The notes under the pieces are model-generated. The model ran no database searches. It was not told where the DNA came from and saw only the letters and a program-made list of their open reading frames with translations. Below, piece by piece: positions 1 through 10,900 of a DNA stretch of 64,000 nucleotides. The position numbers and the translations under genes were made by a program. Numbering within the stretch: the stretch's first letter is position 1; each line of letters starts with the position of its first letter. Source of the stretch: Melitaea cinxia (lineage: Eukaryota > Arthropoda > Insecta > Lepidoptera > Nymphalidae); contig NC_059394.1 in the NCBI RefSeq assembly GCF_905220565.1, forward strand, positions 5,029,501 to 5,093,500, written 5' to 3'.

Positions 1-645
1 TAGCAAAGATGATCACATGTATGGAAAATGTAGTTCGTCGTAAAACATTTTAATATTTAATGTTTTAAAACAAAGAAACATGAAATCAAATTTTACGATC
101 GTATACAATTCCACGTACCTCAAAAATTATTATAAATGTTTCGCATTTCAAGCTGATGAAAACGTTATATAAATAAAAACATATGTTTATACATGAATAT
201 AAATCGCTGATATATCTAGGCGCATTAATTCCGAACGACTGCACCAAATTGGGCAAATCGATATATTTATGTTCGTTTTCATCAAAACAAGGTTTGTATA
301 AATAAACATTTTTAAAAAATGGAAATATTCACAAAAAAAAATAATATAGCGGTAAAAAGTTCGCCGGTTCAGCGATTAAAATATAAATCAAACTGGTATT
401 AAATATTTTCGAACATGAACTGTGACCTCTTGATGTTTGTTTTATTTAATTGGCAATTGAATGAATAACTTAAAGAAGCTTGAACGGCGTTCAAGTTCAA
501 TGGCAAGTTCGGGCGAAAGTTCGACGTGTGACGTAACACGAGACGAGGTGAAACAGACAGTGCTTTGGTTTTAGGGTTGTCTATACCGTAGCTAGAGAAT
601 TAGTTACTTGAGCAAATATGTTCCACTATTCTATTTAAATTTTTA
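1..645. other. AT-rich non-coding DNA
   Basis: No gene, splice-bounded exon or recognised repeat is visible. A modestly GC-richer patch at about 478-560 contains a CRE-like TGTGACGTAACAC but no open frame worth reporting. It may be intronic or intergenic. Confidence 0.5.
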
Positions 646-903
646 ATCGACTTAAAAAAAGGAGAAGGTTCTCAATTCGACTGTCTGTCTATTACCTCAT
701 AACTTTTTACTGGTTCGACCGATTTTGATGATTCTTTTTTTAATAGAAAGGTGGTGCTTGTCACATTCGAGATCTGACAAGTACTTTTTAAATTATATCT
801 AGCAGAGCGTATTTACTTGACTATTTTTTTTTCGTCTACCTGTCAAATTACTGGTCGATGTAATTGAAGTGGGTTTTTTCATTTGCGAGCAAACACCAAT
901 TTA
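646..903 (+). repeat. Dispersed repeat family E, copy 1
   Basis: This is the first of four copies in the window of one interspersed family. It starts with a degenerate CGACTT...GGAGAAGGTTCTCAATTCGACTGT block, passes through a GACCGATTTTGATGATTCTT block and ends with GATGTAATTGAAGT, a T-tract and a GCGAGCAAACAC block. The same blocks occur in the same order at 5.2 kb and 15.0 kb, and inverted at 60.6 kb. There is no coding capacity. The family is common in lepidopteran genomes as far as I recall, but its class is not clear from the sequence. Confidence 0.7.
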
Positions 904-3900
904 ATTTAAAGATATTTTTCTTATTACAATGGTCCTAATTTTACTCTTATACAAAACTCTTCTAAATTTCCTTTCGACTTTTATAAATAACATCGTAAGA
1001 AAAAATATATAAACACAAGTCATAATAACAATTTTACATTTTTTCACAAAAACAATTCAACCTCTTTTTATTTACATTTTTTCAAAGATTAATTCATGAA
1101 ATTGATCAATTCTACGATGTAGCTACACTACGTGCGCTAACGTAGTAAAAGTGAAGAGTTCGTTTGATTGTTCGAACGCGTTAATATCTCTCTTACTCGT
1201 AAGAAACAATTTCATCACATATTATTAAATAATAATAACACCATTAAAGGCATGAAACATTGCAATTTGAACTACGAAGAAAGCTGAGACAAAAAAGGTT
1301 AATTAATCTGACATGCATCTAAACGAAAGCATAACCAAGTAAAACGTAGATAAAAATTAAATTTTATGTAATTCAGAAGCAAGAATAAATTTGAAATAGT
1401 TTTTACATATTAAGTCGCATTACAGTACCATATAAACAAACTGGTATATTAGAGTATTTAAATAAAATACATAATACATTACGCCAATTTAAATGGATAT
1501 AAAAGAATAATAATTAGTTCTAGGTGTTTTAAAAACATAAAAAACATGAATGATGATGCATTGACCGTGACCTAATAAATTTAACTCGATGCAAATAGTT
1601 ACGAAAATCTTTACAAGTCCTTGCACTAATGACCTACTGCATAAAACTATACAAAGACTTTATTTTAAACGATTATATAGAAATTGTTTCTATTCTGCTA
1701 TATTTGAAGTCATAGTAAATGAAGTACTTTTTAATTTCGTATTTTGAAAATATGCGGTACTTATTATATATTTAAAAACGTCATAATAAATAATAAAATA
1801 ATAAGATGTGCAGGTTATGGAAAAAGTACATCATGCTATATACTTTTGAATTTATTTTTTTAAATAACAAAATGTGGAAGAATAATATATTGCTAATATA
1901 TTATTCTTCCACATTTTGTTTTTTAATCAAAAAAAAAAAATACTAACCTAACCTAATTTAATTAAAAAGAACGTCAACCTTATTTTAATTTATTTAATTT
2001 AAAAAAATCGTCGTAATTTACTTATTTTCATATTTGCCTTCCTTAAACCTATTAGGCACAGATTACAAGAACCTGGCACATTAAAAAAATTATGATATTA
2101 TTTTGTCCGAATGAAACTAGTATTAACTAAATAAAGACGTTTAATTATGTTATTATGACGTAATTAAAACTCGAATTGAAAAAGGATTTCCTATCTATCG
2201 GTCTGCTCAAATGGGTATGATAATTTTCTCATTGCTTATGTAAAGCGCTTAGTACAGAAAACACGAAAATGAGCTTCATTGTTTCAAAATAAAGTCTCTA
2301 ATGAAGCGAATTTAATTAAAAGATGAATCGAAAGGCTTAAGGCTTTAGCGTTGGTATTTTCAACGTTCAGGTGATTTAACTTCTATTTTATACGCTATTA
2401 AGTATTTAGAACAAATAACTTTTACAAGGTGAGATCACCAATGTAATATATTACAAAGATTCCGAGTTCTGTTTCGAAACTGAATATTTTGTTAGCCATA
2501 ATTTAACTGAATGCAAATTATTGAATCGATTTTCATGAATCATACAGACGTTTTCGCAATTTGGAGGTCAAGTACACGAACGAATCCTCAACGTTTTACT
2601 TAATATGTGGAAAATTTATGTTAATAAAGACAAATATTTTAAAAGTTATTGTATTCAATTGTAACAAAGAAAAAATAACTCAAAATAGACATTACTTAAA
2701 CTAATTATAGGGTATTACTCCCAATGTCAAAAATAGTGAATAGAATTGATGTTTTAATATGATTAATTATTACTGGAAATAAACATATTTGATAAATAAA
2801 GATACAAATATGTAATTGTAAGAGACTATAAGATAGTGGATTCAACGTACGTTCACGTTTATATTTTTATTATTTGAGTTAGCAAAACACAAAGCATTAA
2901 AAATGAAATTAAAAAATACTAAAATCCTGAAACTTAAAGTAAAAAAATAAAAATATTAAAAAGGCAAATTTTTTAATACGTGTATACCCTGCCCTTTGTT
3001 ACAATCATGCAAATTATTTTTATTAATCAGCGTCTTTGACCCTGCATTTTTTTCATTCTGGTTCAAGTAACCAGGAATAAATTCCAGTTCTTATAAGACT
3101 TCCTCATTACTTTAAGGGCTATTTGGGCTTATCTTAAACTGGTTATACTATAAGGCTTGATATAGTTTTTCCACTGCCCTTTGTAGTATGTATTCGTATA
3201 AAATATATACATTTGGACTATACTGACAACAAAACTCATTCTAGTTCCTTTCTTTCAGAATTAATGCTAGCAGTTCTAAATAAACACTTTATTTTATCAT
3301 TTCTATTTCTTTATTGTTACTAAGCAGTAATAAAATGTTTATAATTTACATTAATTATCTGCCAACAGTTTTCTACCGTTTAAATACAGTCTATCAAATA
3401 ATATAATCACAAATAACGTAATATATATTTTATAGGTGAATAAACATGGTTTCATTGGGTTTTCAGTTTGTCCATTGCAAAGAAACGAAAAATCAAATAT
3501 TTCTGCTTTATAATATAAGCATATATAAAAATCTATTTCTTTCAAGTTAAACCTCATAACGACCAATTGCCTTACAATTACTCAAAATAAAAACGGTATT
3601 GTATTATTACCAGCACGCAATGATATTTTAAAAATAAAGTCTAATGCATGCAAAGGAAATAATTTATAAAATTAATAAATAATTAATATGAACTAAATTA
3701 CTTTGATTATAAATTACTTAATGATTTGCACCAGCTTACTTGTTGCACGGCATTTTCCAATAAGCGCTCGGTAAATGGTTCAGTTGCAAGTGAATGGATA
3801 ACCTTCAAACAACGCCTTGTAAGGGTTGCCACGCGGAAATATCAGAAACTGGTTCAGAAACTACACATAATCAATACTGGGATCGATATCATTAGGACAT

Positions 3901-5186
3901 CGGATAGGAACAAAAAAACTATCGAACATTTTTGTTTTTCATTTTTTCTTGAAGTATATTGAATATCATCAGTCATAATCGCTATTAATGTCTATTACTA
4001 AACAATAATAAATATATAAGGATGTTCCAATAAAATTAATTAATATTTTATATATCTAATACTTTGTCATTTAAATAAAAAAATTAAGTGAATATACCTA
4101 TTTAATTTTTATAAATTTAAAATATTTATAAATTGTTTCAATATAATTAAGTTAATAATTATTTACGTTTTAGAAAACCATTGATAAAATGTTTACTTAT
4201 CTCATACACGATATCGTGTATTATAATAATTTGTGCACGTCAATTTAAGGGCGGTTTCAAACAAAGGCTTTATTCGAAATTTCACAATGCATAATGCTTT
4301 ATCACAAAATATTGTCTATGCTTTTGAATGGACTTAACCTATCACGCTAACGGCCGCAAAGTATTGCGCATAATATTTGAACCGGCCCAGATACCCACGC
4401 ATTGGTTTACTTACCATTATAATTATAATCATACAGGCTCATGAAACAGACACGCACATACACATCAATGTATAATCAATACAATAGTCATCGTGTTCTA
4501 AGAGTAACAAAAGATTCGATTTTTTGATAAAGTTTTTTTTTTTTTTATATAACGATGCCAGTATTAAGTGCTATTAACAAAAAGTAAAACAAATAATTAG
4601 AGAAAATAATAATTGAATATGTTTTTAAACGACTGTATAAGAGATTGAAATGATCATCCATTACTTCAATCCTGAACTACACCCCAGTCACTCGTTTCTA
4701 CATACATAAGTGCAATGCAAGTGTTCATAAATAACAGTAATGACCTAAAATCAAATAACCTGCTCGGTTAATGACTATTTTCATTTTTCTACTAATAAAA
4801 AAATGTACGGAGCAAATAAACTGCGGTCAAGTCTAAAATGTTTATTAAAAAATAAAATAATAATAGTAGAAAAAATAATAAAAATAAAATAGAAATAATA
4901 TTTCAATTAGTAAATCATATCAAATATTGCACATGTATTTTTATTTGCCTTTATTATACATATCATATCTTTTGAAATCTTAATGAAATTCTACTACAGT
5001 TAAAATATATTTATTATTATACTGTACAAAGCTTTTTTCTCTTACTACTACTACTATTTATACTTAACGTATAAAGCTTATTCTTACTTGGTCGTCGTTT
5101 AATTTAAGGAACTTCAAATCCTCTTTGCTTTAAATGTTAGATTGATATAGAACTTAAAAAGAAACAGAAAAATCCTAATATTTATA
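904..5186. other. AT-rich non-coding DNA, mostly unique
   Basis: There is no supported gene. The stretch holds short homopolymer runs and one notable perfect inverted repeat at 1866-1920. A GC-richer patch at 4250-4400 has no good open frame. Short frames at about 3.4 kb and 3.7 kb have no recognisable domain and are judged to be chance. Confidence 0.5.
1866..1920. repeat. Perfect 26-bp inverted repeat (hairpin)
   Basis: Two 26-base arms, 1866-1891 and 1895-1920, are exact reverse complements separated by the 3-base loop GCT. The arms begin AACAAAATGTGGAAG and are not simple-sequence DNA. Transcribed on either strand this would form a long perfect stem. No further terminal inverted repeat or target duplication is evident outside the arms. 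It could be a very small foldback element, or an inverted duplication made during repair or replication. Confidence 0.9.
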
Positions 5187-5468
5187 ACGACTTCAAAAAA
5201 AAAAAAGAATTCGACTGTATTTTTTATGTTTGTATTTGTTACCTCAGGACTTTTAACTGACTGGACCGATTTCGATGATTCTTTAACCGAAAATTGGTGC
5301 ATGACATGTAGGTTCATTTAAATTTAATTGTGATCGAACAAGTACTTTTTGAATTATCGCTAATAATTTGTATTTACTTGACTATTTTTTCGTCTACCTA
5401 CGTTGTATTACTTGTCAATGTAATTGAAGTCGAGTTTTTTTTTTCATTTGCGAGCAAACACATTGATT
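5187..5468 (+). repeat. Dispersed repeat family E, copy 2
   Basis: The block order matches the copies at 0.65 and 15.0 kb: a CGACTTC start with an A-tract, an ATTCGACTGTATTTTT block, GGACCGATTTCGATGATTCTT, then CGTCTACCTACGTTGTATTA, TGTAATTGAAGTCG, a T-tract and GCGAGCAAACAC. It is diverged and non-coding. Confidence 0.7.
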
Positions 5469-6402
5469 TCATTGCAAGAGTATGTTGCATTATTTTCTAC
5501 AGAACTTGAAAATTTATATTTAAAAAAAAACATTTAAGCTCAATGGGTATTTGGACATGGATTACGATAAAACCTAAAAAGACGGTAGACAACCGATTCA
5601 GAAATAGGCTATTTTTTATCCAAAAATAAATAAGATGCTACATAAACGAGTAAAATCGTAGGACACAACTAGTACCTAACAAAAATTTAAATAGTAAATA
5701 TAATTTTATACATATAGCATTGAAATATCATATTTTTATATGTAAAAGAAATAGATTTCTTAAATGTCAAATAATACATAAAAACGTGAAACAATATCCA
5801 TCACAATGACAATAATGCAATAAAAACTATTATAGTTTGGTGAAAGGTTGACGTGAAACTGGTTCTGACCTTCAACAAAGGACGCATACATAGTCACATG
5901 TACATAATATATAACGTTGCTTATATACGACATTTCCGCGTAGGTATCGAGAAATGTGTATCAATGAACTTTATAAACAAAAAAACCATGGAATTTAATC
6001 CGTTATTGAAGGTAAAAAAATTCTTATAGTTTTATTAGCTTTTAGCTGAAGTTCCGGTTTATTCTTGACTAGAAATCCGTATCGTTTTCACCCGTTTTTA
6101 CATTTAAGTTTACTATTCCACTACTTACTGATATAATTTTAGATTTTTAGACTTTAATGCTACTAAAAAATTCAGTACTATTCAAAAAATAATATGCATC
6201 AAAAAAAAATTTCATCAAATAAAAAAAAAAAAAAATAAAAAAATTTCAGTAGTTTCGAAATTTGAAGGTTCTAAAAAATATGTCCCATTATATTAGTAGT
6301 ATACAAGACGAATGAAGTCTACAAAAAATGTAACTGGTTATTTTAATGCGTTATATTTTTAGAATAGCATTTTTAAAATTTATTTCGGTGGTTATATCGA
6401 TT
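5469..6402. other. AT-rich non-coding DNA
   Basis: No gene or recognised repeat is seen. It has several poly-A runs, for example near 6200-6245, that cannot be tied to a particular retroposon. Confidence 0.5.
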
Positions 6403-6537
6403 ATTGAAGTAAAACTTCTTTACGCACGGTTCACTTGGGTAGTACGCTGGTGAATACGTGACGAGAACGTTACGACAAGTGTCATCGTGTGAAGCGAGCG
6501 GAAGTTGAGAAAGAGACATAAGTTAGTGAAGATACAG
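6403..6537 (+). repeat. Dispersed repeat family F, copy 1
   Basis: About 130 bp align closely with 38017-38151 on the same strand. Shared blocks include TTTACGCACG, GGTGAATACGTGACGAG (GGTGAATGCGTGACGAG in the other copy), GGAAGTTGAG and AGTTAGTGAAGATA. No terminal repeats or coding sequence are seen. The two copies define an interspersed family of unknown class. Confidence 0.75.
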
Positions 6538-7818
6538 GTGTGGTCTAAAGCACACTCTTTTTTTTGTAACATTACCACAGTAAAAGTAATAATTTTAGAA
6601 TTATTTACATTTTTACTAGCAAAACTTTTTTTTTTTTTTATTCACAGACAAAATTTACATACGTGCACCACGTACGCTATCATATTTGAAATTATAAGAC
6701 GAAATAACATGCGATAAACATATGTTACAATTTTTTTTTATACTGAATCAATCACGACAACATTTCCTAATGGTCAAGTAACTTTTTGTCTAATAGTAAC
6801 TTCGGTTTAACCTTCGAGAAGACATACAATTAAATTAAATGTAACATTTTTTTGTTAATTATTTTTTCTACAAGACACTAACAAAAAATATTCGATTTGA
6901 AATGGACATATTTTTTGTGGACAAACGACGTCAATATTAATCTCTATTATCAAAAAAGTACAACAAAAAAAAATACTTCAACATTTTTTTTATCCCATAA
7001 AATGTCATAAAATAATACACATATAAGATATGTGAACGTATAGCGTACACTTCGTATTATATACAGCAAGTATCTATTACGCAGACAATTCCATTAAACT
7101 CCGCATGAGGTATTTGTAAAATAAATATTTCAATATAATGCCTAATGATCTTTACGCCCGCATTACGCATTTCATTGCAACAGCTTAAGCTAATGTTGAA
7201 AATCCTGACTGTAATAGAACAAAAAATTTCATAAAACTCAATCAAACATTAACAATGAGGGATAACATAATTTTCTTCATTAGATTAGTTTCATTTTATT
7301 TGTTTTTTTAGACAAAATTAAACTTACACATGGAGACCATCGTTGATAAGTGTATACAATCATCCCTTACCTGAAACAATAACATAATAAAAATTAATAA
7401 AAATAACATACTGACATTCAATGAACATTTTGACATTTGTTAAACTAGGCCGCGTTCATATATTCCGTACGCACGCACTTGCGTCAGTCGTCCTTCTGTA
7501 CGTGACTTTGTCGCGACGTCTGTTTCATACTTAACGGGTCTTACCGCACTGACATTAAGCTTGATTTTGTTTGTAATACTGATGTAAATAAAAAGCACGA
7601 CTTGATTTGTGCACGAAACGGCCTTTAGATTGGTCGAAACTTTATCGATAAAATGTTGTAAATGATTGACAGATCAACGGTCACATGCAATATCTCAGTA
7701 AATTATTTATTATATATAACCCTCGTTTTCATTCTAGGTTCATAAAAGTTTCTAGACGTAATACAAAATCCAAAGACTTTGTTACTTATCAATGTCTATC
7801 GTCTTAAATACACAGCGC
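6538..7818. other. AT-rich non-coding DNA with one promoter-like patch
   Basis: No gene is supported. Two items deserve note: a possible 43-nt microexon on the minus strand near 7324-7366, and a GC-rich patch at about 7450-7560 with core-promoter-like motifs. Both are listed separately as findings. Confidence 0.45.
7459..7489 (+). promoter_or_regulatory. Candidate core promoter (TATA-like plus initiator)
   Basis: A TATATT box at 7459-7464 lies 27 nt before the A of a TCAGTC at 7484-7489, a match to the arthropod initiator. The spacing is close to the usual TATA-to-start distance. The surrounding 100 bp are CpG-rich (CGTACGCACGCAC, GTCGCGACGTC) within an otherwise AT-rich region. No coding exon can be recognised downstream, so if real it would drive a non-coding first exon or RNA. 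Chance occurrence is possible. Confidence 0.25.
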
Positions 7819-7829
7819 ATTCGTATGAT

Positions 7830-7955
7830 CATCATCATCATCATTACAGCCTATACAGTCCACTGCTGGACATAGGCCTCCACAAGTTCGCGCCAAAAAT
7901 GCGTGAACTCATGTGTTTTGCCCATAGTCACCACGTATGATAATTAGAAATTAGA
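7830..7955 (-). mobile_element. RTE-type LINE/SINE 3' tail fragment
   Basis: On the minus strand this reads as the 3' end of an RTE-type retroposon: a GGAGGCCTATGTCCAGCAG block, TGGACTGTATAGGCTGTAATG, then (ATG)n. The same blocks form the end of the coding region of the RTE copy at 19.3-20.2 kb. It is flanked by an 11-bp target-site duplication, ATTCGTATGAT, at 7819-7829 and 7956-7966. The last 22 bp at the 5' side repeat nearby flanking sequence and look like filler. Confidence 0.8.
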
Positions 7956-7966
7956 ATTCGTATGAT

Positions 7967-10900
7967 AATTAGAAGCAAATAACGTAGTACATAGATCGTA
8001 AATCAATAATCAGGTTTATGTAATCGAATGCATAAACACTCCACTTATGAACCTGTCTTTGCGACCTTGCTTCTTTCAATGACTCTCATCCGCATTATAG
8101 AGATGGTAATACATCGATAGAAAAATACTACAGAACAAGGTTACTACATCCGCTACCTTCCGACGAAATGCATTATTCCCGTTTCGAAAACACCTTTTAC
8201 GTTTTTATAATAAAACTAGACTGACCTTGTAATAAATTTTAACGTTCTCTACGGAAATTACGCAAGAAGCTTTATACGTTACAAGTCTAAAGTGTTTCAA
8301 ATGTAATAAAGTTAAATGTTATTAAATAAAATACCGGAATTCATACAACGCACTCAATAACATTCCTCTCGTTATTGCGATAAATTTTTACAGCCCGATC
8401 TGCATTTTTATAGTTCTGCCGTCTGTATAAATAATTTTTTTAACAGTAATCCATGCAATGAATACCGTATTGAGGATATTACTTTTGGTTTTATGCTATT
8501 ATAATCGGTCTTCCGTATCACTTGACTATTTACGTGTAATAAGTTAGCATTTGTATTCATTTAATATGAGCCTGTGACATTACGTTTTACTACCTTATAT
8601 ATTTAATGAAAGGAAATGATAACTTAAGCATTTTCCCCGAAGTAAATTAAGTATATCCGTACTAATGTCATAAATCCTTAGCTCTATCTGACAATTTTAA
8701 CGACTTAATTTTGTAGTACTTACACATATCTATTATCATCAATATGTAATGTAAATTTTGCACTAACGAAATATTTTTTGTAATGTATACTTATAATAAC
8801 GACAGACTAAAAAACTTACATCAATTTACTGTAAAAACATTAATTAAATTATTATAAATCCGTTAATCATATATTTTATAAAAACTATGAATAAAAAAAT
8901 AGTAAAATTCAGTAAAACTATAAATAATTATAAAAAGGCCAATTCGTTTGTAAATAACATATGTCTTAAAAAATGAGCTCAGACACTTATAGAAAAGGCT
9001 ATTTAAAGAATTCGTTCTTATACAGGTCTAGTTAAGAAGTAAACGCAATTAATACAGTTTTTCATTTTAAAAATGCAGTTTCAGTATTCAATTCAATTTG
9101 ACCGTACATAGTCGTATCGATGTAGGAAAATGTATGTGGGAATATTTGTACTTAGCTAGAAACCCTTTTTTGAACGATCAAAGGTGAATAAGCCTTATTA
9201 AATACTTTTATATAGATTGCTTTAAGTATAAAATACATATGAACAACGGTTACTTTACGAAGGTAGACATAATAACGTATTGCAATTTTTTACGGTAGTT
9301 GAAACAAGATAAAACTGTAAATGTACGAGTATGTTCTGAAGACTTTATTCACTAATCTGAGAAGGTTAAAGCTTCAAAGACTTTTATATTTTCTAAGGAG
9401 ACTTTATGTAACGAAAAACAAAATAGATAGGTAAGGATAGAAATATTCAAAATATTTTCAATCGCTAATACTAATCTTTGTTGAACTACAATAATGTTTA
9501 GATACAACAACATCCACTTTATATAAATAAATGTATGGAAATCATATTTCTTGAATTTGAATCGACCAAGGAAACGCCGATACCATGTTAGGAATTTCTA
9601 TGTTTGTATTGCAAAATGACACACAATATGACAATATGACGCCCAATACACATTCAAATGCCCGAGTAAGTTTATATGTCTCCTTACATAGGAAGTACAT
9701 GTATCAGACCATTTCTGACTTATCTTACAATTTATTGCCTTTTTGATGGCTACACATTAACGAGAAAGGAATGAAGCATAGACGGAATGTTCCGAAAGGA
9801 GATCTAAAATCCTTTTTTACTCTTAAGCATTAATTTAAGTAAATCCTTTAAAGATTTTCCCAAGACCTCATATGTCTTGATGCAATCATCAAAATGTAAA
9901 ATAACTTTGTGGGTAATGTTATTTGTTATGTCTAATTAAAACGCTTAACTGACATCGCATTATAAAGTATTAAGTTGTTAAAGTTTTACGCAAGTTTTGA
10001 AAACATATTACTACAGCTATTTAGATCACATCTAAAAAAAAGACAACTGGAACGTTATCATTATGTAAATGATGACTATAATATATTTATCCATAATCTT
10101 ATTTAAATTCGTAAAATTTGTTATAATACATTTTTATATTTGTATGTATCATCGAGAAATGAAGCGATATAGTCTTGGAAAACCCAGAGGGTTTTCACAA
10201 CACACAGCTATTTGTAGCAAGCTGTTTCAATATTCTAACACGGCTTAAGCGACATAAAAATATTTTATTCTAGTTGTTTAATACATGTTTCATTTTTCGC
10301 TACTTACCTTAATTTTTATATGTAAAAATATCAATTTTAATAACATTTAATTTGACAAACTTACATCATAAACAATTACTTGTGAAACATAAAGTACTGA
10401 TAAATTCAATCGACGGAAATATGTATATCCGTTACATTGTAACCGCGGAAGACCGGTGTCGAGATACAAGAGTGAAAATACATTCCGAAGGAGGGACGCG
10501 GAAAGCGGATCGATGCGCTCGAGCAATGCGTGGAAGTACGTCGATATATAGACTCTGGATATGATATACAAACTACGGGCTTTGTTTTTTTTTTTTTTGA
10601 ACTTTTTTATTGGAATGTACTCCTTAACAAACGTTATAACGTGGCTTGAAAATACGTGAAGAGTAAAATAGTGTCAAACAATTGACGCTTGATAGTAGGA
10701 GAATACGTAGAGCGTTTTGTTTTTAAATATCGCGGTAATCATTCCTAAAGAGTAAACTCCAGTCGTGCGTCGGATTCGATTCATTTTTTTTTAAATTCGG
10801 TATCGTTTTACCTCTTTTTTAATTTAATGTAACAATTTACTTATAAAAGAACGAAAAAAAATCATAAGTACAACTTCTGGATTAGTACCTTCATCAGATC

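Noticed and set aside
3726..3962. 78-codon plus-strand frame
   Set aside because: Non-ATG start, no domain, no splice or promoter context.
7826..7845. CRISPR or tandem-repeat array from the CATCATCAT runs at 7.8, 31.4, 59.8 and 61.4 kb
   Set aside because: These are simple (ATG)n tails of RTE-type retroposons, each next to a recognisable tail block.
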